Origin: Geobacillus kaustophilus
GTDB lineage: Bacteria; Bacillota; Bacilli; Bacillales; Anoxybacillaceae
Direction: 5' to 3'
Assembly (NCBI RefSeq): GCF_000948285.1
Contig: NZ_JYBP01000003.1
Location: 1,860,001 to 1,924,000 of the forward strand
DNA length: 64,000 nucleotides
In this document: positions 1 to 8,754 of the stretch, one piece after another
Layout of the letters: each line of letters starts with the position of its first letter
How positions within the stretch are numbered: the stretch's first letter is position 1
Notes under the pieces: generated by a model
Told to the model about the DNA's origin: nothing
Seen by the model: the letters and a program-made list of their open reading frames with translations, nothing else
Database searches by the model: none
Made by a program: the position numbers and the translations under genes

Positions 1-103
1 TAATATTTATAGTTCTTATTCTTACGACTTATCGACCTAATCTTATTTCTTAGTTGCTTTTTTCCTCCATATTTTAGATATAATCTGTGTTCTAACCCTC
101 TAG

Positions 104-1353
104 GGTACTGTCAAGAATTTTGTGTAATGCAAGATAGATAGGGTATCTCTGAAATGGATTTGGAATGGATAGTGGACTGGTTTCCTCCACACAAGAGACT
201 GAATATTCAGTCTCCTGTGTGGAAAGGAAGAATCCCCCTATTTGTTTATTTACAATATATGGTTAATTGTAACGTTCTTCAAACATTCGCTGGAGGGCTT
301 CATGTGCTTCGGCAAATCCTCGTAACTTTCGGCCTGCCCATTTCTCGTTAAAATCTTGAATGGTCAAATATACGACTTTTTCAGCGGCTTCTAGACTGCT
401 CAAACTGTTCATTGGCTTTAGGCGTTTCCGAATCTCCTTGATCGTTCGTTCGATGGCATTGGTCGTGTAAATCACACTTCGAATACTGCTTGGATAGTCC
501 ATAAAGGTGAGGAGGACATCCAACTCATTTACCCACGATTGGACTTCCCTCGGATACTTGCTTGACCATTTCGATTCAAACTGTCGAAACATCTCGAGTG
601 CGATTTCTTTATTCGGAGAACGATAAATGAGTTTCAGATCCTCCGCCACTTCGAATTGGTCTTTTTTCCGAACACGGCTGAGCGTGTTACGGACTTTGTG
701 AACGACACAACGCTGCACGTCGGCTTTCGGATAAACCGCCTGAAAGGCTTCCTCCAGCCCCGGTAGTCCATCGAATACGCCAAGCAGCACTTCTTTTACG
801 CCTCTGTTGTATAGTTGTTGAAGAATCTCCTGCCATCCATAGGCGCTTTCCTGTCCTCCTACGAAGAAATCAAGAATTTCACGATACCCCTCTTCATTCA
901 CCCCTAACACCACATAAATGACTTCTTTCTCTACCGTATCGCGGCGAAGTTTCACATACAAACCGTCCAAATATAAGACCGAATAACGCTTGTGCAGTGG
1001 ACGATGGCGCCATTTTTCGATGTCTTCCTTTACGACATCGGTAATACGGCTGATCGTCGCGGGAGAATAGGCATTTCCTAGAATTCGTTCGATAAACTTG
1101 CCAATTTCCCGCGTACTCATGCCACTTTGATACATCTTGATGATCGCTTCCTCAAGCCAGCCGGTGTGTCGTTGATAAGGGGCAAACAGCTGCGTTTGAA
1201 ATTCCCCATTTCGGTCTCTTGGGACCAAAAGACCTTCAATACGACCATATTGCGTATCCAGTGTTCGTTGGTAGTAGCCGTTTCTCATATTGGATGTTTC
1301 CGCCTGTTCGATTTCGAGGAAATGTTTGATTTCTTCCCGCATAATCAGTTCTA
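104..1353 (-). mobile_element. IS256-family element, 5' part lost
   Basis: The left terminus reads GGTACTGTCAAGAATTTTGT and matches the far end of the second IS256 copy (26635, reverse strand). A perfect palindrome at about 188-220, built on GAGACTGAATATTCAGTCTC, lies behind the transposase and is shared with that copy. The other end is missing because IS630 copy 1 begins at 1354. The missing transposase N-terminus is not on the far side of that IS630, so the two sides were joined by recombination or deletion. Positions 1-103 show no gene. Confidence 0.8.
263..1353 (-). pseudogene. IS256-family transposase, N-terminally truncated
   Basis: This is a mutator/IS256-type DDE transposase. Visible motifs are VLYLDGLYVKLRRDT (first catalytic Asp), GVFDGLPGLEEAFQAVYP (second Asp) and TTNAIERTIKEIRKR (catalytic Glu region). 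It is collinear with the copy at 23685-26473, which begins MSKSIPNLDWLNQL. The first roughly 25 residues are missing here because IS630 copy 1 cuts the gene at a TA. It is probably inactive unless an internal start such as MREEIKHF is used. Confidence 0.85.
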
Positions 1354-1450
1354 TATACATGCTCATTAAAAAGTTAACCTTCGTATAACCGATGCACACT
1401 CCGGTTATCCTGTTCCTAAGGAAACCTATGGAAAAGGAGCGGGATCATTC

Positions 1451-1981
1451 ATGAAACGTCTCAACATCACCCATGATCACGGATGGACGCCACGGACGCT
1501 TCGCAAACAGGAACGGAAAATCAAAAACGCGCTTCTTCGCCAACGGGTGATGGCGGTTCGTTTGGTCATGGAAGGTTATTTGGGCAAAGAGGCGGCCTCC
1601 ATGGTCAACGTGTGCCGACAAACCGTTTCCCATTATGTGTCGCTGTTCAACGAAGGCGGTCTGGAGCTCTTGCTTCATCGGGATTTCGCCCCTGGACGGG
1701 AGCCGTTTCTCACCGAAGAACAGCAGGAAGAGATCAAACAGCTTGTGTTGACCACCACTCCCGCGGAACTGGGCTGGGACGTCGCTTCGGCCTGGAACAC
1801 CAAACTCCTGCAATCCTATGTCGAAAAGCACTTTGGTGTTTGCCTTTCCCGTGAAGCGCTGCGAAAACTCCTGCACCGTCAAGGTCTGTCATGGACTCGC
1901 CCTACGTACACGCTGGCGAAAGGGAATCCGGATGAGCAAAAGCAATTTGAAAAGCAAATGGATTTGATAAAAAAAACTTGA
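1451..1981 (+). CDS. IS630 transposase, orfA (N-terminal half)
   Basis: The N-terminal half of an IS630-type transposase, a 176-residue ORF. It holds a helix-turn-helix region (about residues 30-65, around AASMVNVCRQTVSHYV) and a second winged-helix-like domain around LSREALRKLLHRQGLSW. It ends in LIKKT at a run of eight A. orfB continues in the -1 frame, the arrangement used by IS630 relatives to make a fused transposase by slippage on A-AAA-AAA-C. A TTG start overlapping the orfA stop (TTGA) is the alternative way of reaching orfB. Confidence 0.88.
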   Translation: MKRLNITHDHGWTPRTLRKQERKIKNALLRQRVMAVRLVMEGYLGKEAASMVNVCRQTVSHYVSLFNEGGLELLLHRDFAPGREPFLTEEQQEEIKQLVLTTTPAELGWDVASAWNTKLLQSYVEKHFGVCLSREALRKLLHRQGLSWTRPTYTLAKGNPDEQKQFEKQMDLIKKT

Positions 1982-2517
1982 TCACCAAGGAGACAGAAGA
2001 TGCCGTTCTTCTGTACATCGATGAAACGCATATCCGCTCTTATCATGTCTTGCGATCCACTTGGTCCGAGGTCGGTCGTCAAAAACGTGTGCCGACATTC
2101 GGCCATCATGCCCATGTTTCGGTATTTGGCGCGGTGAACGTCCACGATGGGGACATCGTGCTTCACCAAACAGAAGCCGCCAACGCTGCGACGTTCTTGG
2201 ATTTCTTGCGCCTGCTCAAAGAGCGGCATCCCAACCGGATCATTGCGCTCGTCTTGGACAATGCCCGGATTCATCACGCTCGAATGGTGAAGGACTTTTT
2301 GCGAGAAGAAGGACAATGTTTTCATTTCCTGTATCTGCCTCCCTACTCGCCGCAGCTCAACCCGATCGAGCGTTTGTGGAAATGGCTGAAGGATACGATG
2401 ATCGCCAACGCCTTTCACAAAGACCGCCACGAGATCGTGCAAGCGGTTCAACGATTTGCTCATTACATTCAGGAACGCCCGGAGGAAGTGTTGCGGCGCT
2501 TGGGGTGTTCCGCGTAA
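1978..2517 (+). CDS. IS630 transposase, orfB (DDE catalytic half)
   Basis: The catalytic half, with the DDE triad visible as LYIDETHI (Asp), LVLDNARIHHA (Asp) and LPPYSPQLNPIERLWKWLK (Glu). It lies in the -1 frame relative to orfA and overlaps it by 4 nt. It is probably expressed as an orfA-orfB fusion by frameshift, or from the overlapping TTG. It differs from copies 2 and 3 by one visible residue (ARMVKD instead of ARMGKD). Confidence 0.88.
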   Translation: MITKETEDAVLLYIDETHIRSYHVLRSTWSEVGRQKRVPTFGHHAHVSVFGAVNVHDGDIVLHQTEAANAATFLDFLRLLKERHPNRIIALVLDNARIHHARMVKDFLREEGQCFHFLYLPPYSPQLNPIERLWKWLKDTMIANAFHKDRHEIVQAVQRFAHYIQERPEEVLRRLGCSA

Positions 2518-2551
2518 TCGAAAAGTTAACTTTTCAAGGTGCATTTATATA

Positions 2552-2616
2552 GCAATATTTCTTGTCCTACCCACATATACAACATTCCCATTCTTTGTCA
2601 ATGTATAAACACTATG
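2552..2616 (-). pseudogene. GIY-YIG nuclease toxin fragment
   Basis: The open frame reads HSVYTLTKNGNVVYVGRTRN, which fits the start of a GIY-YIG nuclease domain (the VY-T ... YVGRT pair). Such nucleases are common as Rhs C-terminal toxins. Only about 22 codons survive between IS630 copy 1 (downstream side) and IS66 copy 1 (upstream side). The toxin assignment is an inference from motif and neighbourhood. Confidence 0.55.
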
Positions 2617-4229
2617 GTAACTATTCAGCCACCTCATAAAGTGAGCTGAATATTTTTTGGTTTTCCTGTCTATGATGTGAATATTGATAGACAAGGAGGT
2701 GAATCGCATGTTGACGGTACAACAAGCTGTATTTACGGTTGAGAGTTTAATGGGCAAAGTCCAACAACAAAAACAGCTCATTCATCAACTCATTCAAGAA
2801 AATGAACATTTGCGTCAAGAAAACAAACAGCTACGCAAAGAAAATGAACAACTGAAGTATCGTGTTCAAGAGCTGGAAGCACGCACGAAAAAAAACAGCT
2901 CTAATAGCCATCTGCCCCCATCTTCCGACCGTTTTGAGAAAAAGCGTTCCTCCCGCGAGCCGTCTGGCAAAAAGCCTGGCGGACAGGAGGGACATGAGGG
3001 AACGACGCTCCGTCAAGTGGAACATCCACATCATCGTGTCGTCCATCGCGTACATACGTGTCAAGGATGCGGGTCTTCTTTGCGTGACGTAAAACCGTTC
3101 AAAGTCGATGTCCGTCAAGTGTTTGATCTGCCTCTCGTGACGATGGAAGTGACACAACATGAACGCGAAGTGAAATCATGTCCACATTGCCGATGCGTGC
3201 AACAAGCCGAGTTCCCATCACACGTCACCAATCATGTGCAATATGGTCCACGGATCACGGCGCTTGTCGTGTATTTATACAACATACAAATGATTCCATA
3301 TCAACGTTTACGTGACATGATGGAAGAGCTATATCAACATCCGATCAGCACAGGAACACTTGTCAATATGGTCAAACGAGGACGCGAAGCACTCGAACCA
3401 AACATGGACATCATCGAGGAAGCATTGCTTCAATCGGACATCTTGCATGTCGATGAAACGAGCTTGCGGATCGATGGCAAACAGGCCTGGGTTCATGTCG
3501 CCTGTACATCCGCATATACGTACTTAGCTCCTCACGCTTCTCGTGGAAAGAAAGCAACCGATGAAATCGGGATTCTTCCACGATATAAAGGAACGATGAT
3601 GCATGATGCATTCGGTACATACCCGAGATACACCGAAGCCACACATGCCCTTTGTCATGCCCATCATGTACGTGGCTTGAAAGGATTCATCGAACAAGGG
3701 CATACATGGGCAAAACGGATGACCACGTTTCTATTAAATGCCAAACAAATGGTCGAACAACATGGCGGCTTTCTTCCTGAAGAAGAAGCGAAACGTTGGG
3801 AGCGCGTGTATGATCGCATACTCGAGAAAGCCAACCATCAGTTGGAAGGGATGACACCGTTGCCGAAAAAAGCGCTCTCCTTCGTTCGGCGACTTCAAAA
3901 ACGAAAGGAAGAAGCGCTGCGCTTTTTGCGTGAAGCCCACGTTCCCTTTGACAACAACCAAGCCGAACGGGATCTTCGCATGGTCAAAGTCAAAGAGAAC
4001 ATCTCGGGTACATTTCGTCAGGAAACGTTCGCGCAGTCGTTTTGCATCGCAAGGAGCATCGTTTCCACACTCACCAAGCACGAAAAAAACGTGTGGGACT
4101 CGTTGTGTCTTCTGTTGACAGGCGAAACGATAGATCGTGTTCTTTCCGCTACGTAGGGCATTTTCTATGACAGAAATGCCCTATTTGTGCTGGGCTACTT
4201 TACACACTAGCATCGGGGTGAATAGTTAC
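2617..4229 (+). mobile_element. IS66-family (ISBst12-like) element, copy 1
   Basis: A 1613-bp element ending GTAACTATTCAGCCACC on the left and GTAACTATTCACCCCGATGC on the right (reverse strand). The single ORF and size recall ISBst12 of Geobacillus stearothermophilus. Unlike copies 2, 3 and 4, its 8-bp flanks (ACACTATG and ATTATTTC) do not match. The flanks belong to two different genes, so recombination or deletion has occurred at this copy. Confidence 0.9.
2708..4156 (+). CDS. IS66-family transposase (TnpC type), copy 1
   Basis: A 482-residue transposase. The start is the ATG with AAGGAGGTGAATCGC in front of it; a longer frame upstream has no such site. Order: an N-terminal coiled coil rich in Gln/Glu/Lys (about 15-75), a proline-rich linker, a zinc-binding region with CQGCG and CPHC pairs, then the DDE core (LHVDETSLRID, MHDAFGTYPR with CHAHH, and DNNQAERDLRM). 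A stop-proximal hairpin (AGGGCATTTTC/GAAATGCCCT) could terminate transcription. There is no tnpA or tnpB, as in the ISBst12 group. Confidence 0.92.
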   Translation: MLTVQQAVFTVESLMGKVQQQKQLIHQLIQENEHLRQENKQLRKENEQLKYRVQELEARTKKNSSNSHLPPSSDRFEKKRSSREPSGKKPGGQEGHEGTTLRQVEHPHHRVVHRVHTCQGCGSSLRDVKPFKVDVRQVFDLPLVTMEVTQHEREVKSCPHCRCVQQAEFPSHVTNHVQYGPRITALVVYLYNIQMIPYQRLRDMMEELYQHPISTGTLVNMVKRGREALEPNMDIIEEALLQSDILHVDETSLRIDGKQAWVHVACTSAYTYLAPHASRGKKATDEIGILPRYKGTMMHDAFGTYPRYTEATHALCHAHHVRGLKGFIEQGHTWAKRMTTFLLNAKQMVEQHGGFLPEEEAKRWERVYDRILEKANHQLEGMTPLPKKALSFVRRLQKRKEEALRFLREAHVPFDNNQAERDLRMVKVKENISGTFRQETFAQSFCIARSIVSTLTKHEKNVWDSLCLLLTGETIDRVLSAT

Positions 4230-4564
4230 ATTATTTCTGAAATGTTCGCTTCTAATGATGAAACAATAACACTACTTTCATTTATTCTATCAAGGTCAAG
4301 ACAGTCAACTTCCTTACCTTCAACTTTGAAATAGAACCTACATCTAATATCACCGTCAACATCTCGTGGAAGCTCTAGCCTTTTATTTATTTCCTTAATC
4401 ACTATACCTACATTTACATAATAACAATTAGAGTAATTTGATTTCTGCAATCCAAGGCAACATATTACCTCAGGGCTTTCCTTATAATAATATTTGCCTT
4501 TTTTCGAGAAACCGTTTGCTAATAAACAGTCACTAACAATCTTTTTAAACTCTTTCCTTTCCAT
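4230..4564 (-). pseudogene. DUF4304-type immunity gene, 3' end removed by IS66
   Basis: Begins MERKEFKKIVSDCLLANGFS with a GAGGAGG site 7 nt upstream. The start resembles DUF4304 proteins, with an amphipathic helix followed by GFxKKGxxYYK. About 112 codons remain before IS66 copy 1 removes the C-terminus. It starts 13 nt after the frame-corrected stop of the REase-fold toxin (4577). That is the usual toxin-immunity order, so I infer it was the cognate immunity gene. Confidence 0.6.
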
Positions 4565-4898
4565 CGCTCTACCTCCTCAATAAACTTCTAATACTGTTCT
4601 CCAGCCTTTACCATAAATTTTTTTTATAAGCTTTTAATTGTTTTAGGCCTTTTTTTATTGCTCGTGGGTTATTTGGTTTAAGTTCATATATAATTTTCTT
4701 CTCGAAATCAATAAAATCAATTCTTTTTCCACTTGGTAAACGAAATTCCTTTTCTCTTACCCCTTTAAGTACCTTATTAGCTTTATATGATTTATGCATT
4801 TGTCGTCCTAATTTTAAATTTGACTTTGTATATCATTTAGCAGCTTTCTTAACGGTTCGTTTTACTGCTTTTTTTATTAAGGATTTGGCTACTTTTTT

Positions 4899-6382
4899 GG
4901 TTCATCACCAAATTTTGTGATTTAGTGACAAAAAAGAGAAAGCACTGACGAGATCCTGGCAATAATGTTAGCGGTGAAATAAACATTAAGGAGGTCTCGT
5001 AAGTGCTTTCTATACCACTAGGATTGCCAGAATTTAAAGTGATTAAACAAGAACTTCTTTCCTATGGTTATGCGATTCATGTAGAGAAAACAGAGACACA
5101 GGAACGTTGCCCTCATTGTGGGTTTGCCACTTCCTCTGTCCACGACAGACGGACAAGAAAAGTACGGGATTTGGCGATTTTCCATCAACCGGTGTACTTG
5201 TTCATAAAGGTAAAGCGCTATCGGTGCTGGAATTGTTCTCAAGTGTTTTCCGCCTCTTTGGAATCGATTCCACCCAATCAACACTACACCAATCGATTTT
5301 GTGAGTACTTGTATGAACTTTGCGAAGGCTCCACCATTCAAGAGGTTAGCCGAAAGCACCGCATCCCATATACAACATTGGAACGCATTTATTACTCCAT
5401 CGCATCGAAAAAAGCAAAAGAGCGTCAAACAGCGATAGAAGCATCTTCTCAAGAAGGAATGGTGCTTAGTTTAGATGAAATCGCTGTAAAAAAGGGACAT
5501 CAGTATGAAACTGTATTGATGGATGCCAGAGCCGGATCGGTCATGGGAATGCATGCCGATCGCCAATGTGACTCCGCCATCAACTTGTTGAGCCAAAATA
5601 TCCTGTCGAAAGAAATGGTCCAAACGGTGATTCTTGACATGTGGGAACCTTATCATAAGGCGGTTCGCGCCCTGTTTCCATCTGCTTCGATTGTCATCGA
5701 TAAGTACCATGTGGTTCAAAAAGTGACACAAGCCTTGGATCAAGCAAGAAAGGAATTTTCTCCATTGAAAAAGGCTCGATATCTTCTCTTGAAAGGCTGT
5801 GAAAAGCTTCGTAAGGACCAACGGCTTCGATTAGACGATATCTTGGAGGAGTATCCGGCACTTTCCATTGCTTATTATCTGAAAGAGTTGTTTCGGGATT
5901 TTTACCGAACCGATGGATATCATGAAGCAAAGGAACGCTTGGAAGAATGGATTCAGTTAGCCAAACAGAGCCCTTTTGCTTCTTTTCAGAAAGCAGCCAA
6001 CACGCTTGAAAGGTGGAAGGAGCCGATTCTTTCCTACTTTTTGTGCCCATATACGAATGCCCGAATTGAGGGGACGAATCACAAGATCAAAAACATCAAA
6101 CGCCGGGCATATGGCTATCGAAATCTAGAACGGTTTCGTTTGCGTGTATTTCTGGAGTGTACAGGGAACACTACAGGCAGTCAGGCTGCTTAAGCGCTCC
6201 CTTCTTCCGCTATCGGTATGATAGTTGGTAGAATGGAACCCGTCAAGGAAAGCACTTGACTGTTTCCATTCTACCAACTTCGTGGTCTGTATGCGGAAGA
6301 AGGATCCTGACTGATGAACCTATTTCATCCAGCTAACATGTCTCTAGGATTGAGTAGAAATCACAGAAAATGGTGAAGACCC
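4899..6382 (+). mobile_element. ISL3-family element, type b
   Basis: A 1484-bp element. The ends GGTTCATCACCAAATTTTGT (left) and GGGTCTTCACCATTTTCTGT (right, reverse strand) form an imperfect inverted repeat. An 8-bp target duplication ACTTTTTT lies at 4891-4898 and 6383-6390. It sits inside the REase-type Rhs cassette. It differs from the two ISL3 type-a copies in transposase and length. Confidence 0.88.
5003..6193 (+). CDS. ISL3-family transposase (type b)
   Basis: A 396-residue transposase with the ISL3 layout: N-terminal zinc finger (CPHCG, then CWNC), a helix-turn-helix around STIQEVSRKHRIPYTTLERI, and the DDE core LSLDEIAVKKGH, VILDMWEPY, and the C-terminal NARIEGTNHKIKNIKRRAYG typical of IS204/IS1001/IS1096/IS1165 transposases. 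The initiator lies after GGAGGTCTC. The frame is intact, so the element may be active. An imperfect palindrome (GGTAGAATGGAA ... TTCCATTCTACC) lies downstream at about 6220-6280. Confidence 0.9.
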   Translation: MLSIPLGLPEFKVIKQELLSYGYAIHVEKTETQERCPHCGFATSSVHDRRTRKVRDLAIFHQPVYLFIKVKRYRCWNCSQVFSASLESIPPNQHYTNRFCEYLYELCEGSTIQEVSRKHRIPYTTLERIYYSIASKKAKERQTAIEASSQEGMVLSLDEIAVKKGHQYETVLMDARAGSVMGMHADRQCDSAINLLSQNILSKEMVQTVILDMWEPYHKAVRALFPSASIVIDKYHVVQKVTQALDQARKEFSPLKKARYLLLKGCEKLRKDQRLRLDDILEEYPALSIAYYLKELFRDFYRTDGYHEAKERLEEWIQLAKQSPFASFQKAANTLERWKEPILSYFLCPYTNARIEGTNHKIKNIKRRAYGYRNLERFRLRVFLECTGNTTGSQAA

Positions 6383-6946
6383 ACTTTTTTAGCAACAATC
6401 CTTCCACCAACGGAGACCAAGATAATTATATAAGGATTCTCTCCATCTGGGTCGGTTAACATCACCGGATTGTTGTTCGCATACGCATACCCATTCTGCG
6501 TGAGGATATCGTCCACATCCCCTAGGTCTGGGTCTAAAGATAGGAACACGCCATGCGTTGGATGATAGTACCGGGCAATTAAGTAATAGAAACCCGTTTC
6601 GTTGTCATATTGGTATCCCGCATAGCGGTATGGATTTTCATCCGCCACAGCGCCCGATTTTGACAGAAGGTTGCCCCACGCATCGTATTGGTAACGGGCC
6701 ACGATGTTTCCTTGTTCATCCGTCAGGGCGATGACATCCCCATGCGCGTTATAGTGGTAAAAATACGTCGCATTGCCTTTTTTCATGGCGAGGAGTTGCC
6801 CGTTTTCTCCGTATATATACGATCTTACCACATTTCCACTTGCGTCCGTTTCATACAGGACGTTTAAGCTGTCGCCTTAGTAATGGTAATTCGTAATGAC
6901 GTCATTCACATTCTTTTGGATGCGCCCGCTGTCTTCACTGTACAAT

Positions 6947-6984
6947 AAAAAGGTTATCCCTTAAATCACGGGATAACCTTAAAA
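6947..6984 (-). terminator. Intrinsic terminator behind Imm26 gene 1
   Basis: On the minus strand, AAGGTTATCCC, a loop, GGGATAACCTT and then T-rich sequence form a clean 11-bp stem. It follows the Imm26 stop codon at 6988 and separates that gene from the next Rhs cassette. Confidence 0.75.
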
Positions 6985-7329
6985 AGGCTAAATACATTTT
7001 TGATTTTGTTTCTCGTAGTAAGAATTAATAAGCATTTCCACTATATTATTACTACCAATCAGACCAATTGGATTTTTTATTTTTTCCCCTTCCTCTTTAG
7101 AAATAGGCTCTAATTCTGCTATTGGTGTATTCGCATCCCCTCGACTCACAAAATATTCCTTGCCATTGTAAAACACAAAATCAGGTAACTCATATTTTGC
7201 AGGGTTGAATTTCCCTTTAGACAATTTCCCAATAATTTTCCATTCTTTATTAACGATTCCATATATTCCACTGTTAATAGTATATAGAACAGAAAGTTTT
7301 TCAAATTGATTACTAAAGTTTTTTATATC

Positions 7330-8664
7330 GGTTCATCACCAAAAGATGTACTTGCACCTGCCATTAAAGTATGTTAGTCGTTTCTAACCGAACCCGTAAT
7401 GCAAAACGCTGGATATTTCTGTATCCATATCCTCGACGTTTGATCAGCTTGATCTTGTTGTTCGTTCCTTCCATTTTCCCATTCGAGTAAGGGGATAAAA
7501 TGCAAGAAACGATTTCTTCTGTTCGCTTGACGAGCGCTTTTGCAATCGCGCGCACAACCGAACAAGGACAAAACGAATACCGATGAATCCAAGACTCCAA
7601 ACGTCGTTTCGCCTGTTGCTCGTCTTTGCTTTTGGACACATAACGAAAATGTTGGAGCGATTGGTAGACCGACTTTAAGTCATCGCTTTCATTACACCAT
7701 TCTCGTACGATTTGACGTTCTTCCTCCGTCAATTTCTCTGGGCATGTGCTCAATAAACGGCAAACGTAACGAACATTTCCGTGTTTCCTGCTTCCTTTGT
7801 CTACATATTTGCGGCAACGATCTAAAGCATCCGTAAACAGCTGAATGACATGGAAATAATCGACCACGTGTGTCGCCTCTGGGCAACCCCCTTGAATGGC
7901 TTTTTTCATCGCTGGGGCTAAATCGCTTACGACATACTGAACAGAACGAGACACATGCGCCAACGCACGTCTGATGGCTTCCTCGTTCTTTCCAGCTTCG
8001 ATGGCATACCCTTCTCCCGTCTCGGCATCCATGATCGCCACTCCGTAGTCATGCCCTTTTCGAAAGGCAAATTCATCGACACAAACCGCCTTTGGTTGGA
8101 TATCATTCGATAGGAAGGAAGGGGCATGGGTATAAAACCAACGTTCCACGGTCGTGTAAGGGAGTTTGAGCATCCGAGCTACTGCCTGAATGGATGTCCC
8201 GATGCAAGATTGCGCCACCCATTGCTGAAAAGCGTCTGTTGCCACACTTGGAGGGGAGATTCCTGGATAAGACGTGCTGAACGTCATGCCACACGTACTA
8301 CAACGTCTGCGCTCGACAGGGAGTTCAATCCAAAAAATCCCGATTCGTTGAGCATAGCCATGCATCCATTGCTTCTTTTTTCCTGTCATTTTGATCGTGC
8401 GTTTCAAGCAGACAGGACATAACGGGCATTGTTCAGGTAGAGAAAGTTCGAAAATCCAACGATCTCCTTCTTTTCGCACCTTTTGAATCAAAACATCTGG
8501 TAAATCGATAAGTTCTTTGATAAACTGAGAGTACATGCGAATTTTCCTCCAATGGTTTGGTTTGGTCACCTTTACCATACAGGAAAATTCGCATTTTTTG
8601 TACCCTCTATTTTCGCTATGCACACCGATCTTAAATCATCAAGTACAACTTGTGGTGAAGAGCC
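7330..8664 (-). mobile_element. ISL3-family element, type a, copy 1
   Basis: A 1335-bp element. The ends are GGTTCATCACCAAAAGATGT (left) and GGCTCTTCACCACAAGTTGT (right, reverse strand). An 8-bp target duplication TTTATATC is present at 7322-7329 and 8665-8672, inside Imm26 gene 1. The same element and length recur at 20631-21965. Confidence 0.93.
7364..8536 (-). CDS. ISL3-family transposase (type a), copy 1
   Basis: About 390 residues from the ATG of MYSQFIKELIDLPD, preceded by TTGGAGGAAAATTCGC. An upstream in-frame Met at 8623 has no comparable site. It shows the CPVCLKR and CSTCGMTF zinc-finger pairs, VCVDEFAFRKGHDYG, VVSDLAPAMKKAI with VVDYFHVIQLF, and the terminal NGKMEGTNNKIKLIKRRGYG. 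The frame is intact. It differs from copy 2 by a few residues (SYPGI instead of SYPEI, DYGVA instead of DYAVA). Confidence 0.92.
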   Translation of the reverse strand: MYSQFIKELIDLPDVLIQKVRKEGDRWIFELSLPEQCPLCPVCLKRTIKMTGKKKQWMHGYAQRIGIFWIELPVERRRCSTCGMTFSTSYPGISPPSVATDAFQQWVAQSCIGTSIQAVARMLKLPYTTVERWFYTHAPSFLSNDIQPKAVCVDEFAFRKGHDYGVAIMDAETGEGYAIEAGKNEEAIRRALAHVSRSVQYVVSDLAPAMKKAIQGGCPEATHVVDYFHVIQLFTDALDRCRKYVDKGSRKHGNVRYVCRLLSTCPEKLTEEERQIVREWCNESDDLKSVYQSLQHFRYVSKSKDEQQAKRRLESWIHRYSFCPCSVVRAIAKALVKRTEEIVSCILSPYSNGKMEGTNNKIKLIKRRGYGYRNIQRFALRVRLETTNIL

Positions 8665-8754
8665 TTTATATCTAATATTTCATTAGTAAAGATATCGAAA
8701 TATTGTATATAGATGTCATCCTTTAATCCTTTTCCTTTTACTCACGAGTGTTGA

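Larger units (their letters stand above)
1354..2549 (+). mobile_element. IS630-family element, copy 1
   Basis: A 1196-bp element with 25-bp imperfect inverted ends, TATACATGCTCATTAAAAAG and TATAAATGCACCTTGAAAAG, each flanked by TA. The same element occurs at 18890-20085 and 27227-28422 with the same length. The left flank is an IS256 fragment and the right flank is a GIY-YIG toxin fragment. These do not form a continuous ancestral gene, so this copy has probably served as a recombination joint. Confidence 0.9.
4577..6942 (-). pseudogene. Orphan Rhs C-terminal cassette with REase-fold toxin, interrupted by ISL3-type IS
   Basis: Reading from 6942 to 6391 gives the Rhs core end (YGENGQLLAMKKGN ... 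ARYYHPTHGVFLSLDPD ... DPDGE). The 8-bp duplication ACTTTTTT marks an ISL3-type insertion (4899-6382), and removing it restores the frame (GGRIVAKK-VAKSLIKK). The toxin tip has LPSGKRIDFIDF and IIYELKPNNPRA, a PD-(D/E)xK-like nuclease signature. Three lesions mark it as dead: TAA at 6877-6879 within the core (a Gln codon in relatives), TGA at 4833-4835, and a frameshift in an A8 run near 4620. There is no start or secretion signal, so it is an orphan tip, not a complete toxin gene. Confidence 0.75.

Noticed and set aside
154-351. 65-codon plus-strand frame at the left edge
   Set aside because: It covers the end palindrome and the antisense side of the IS256 transposase.
6300-6320. CTGATGAACC as the right end of the ISL3 type-b element
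   Set aside because: The true end is GGTGAAGACCC at 6382, which pairs with the left end and gives the exact ACTTTTTT duplication. The earlier match is coincidental.
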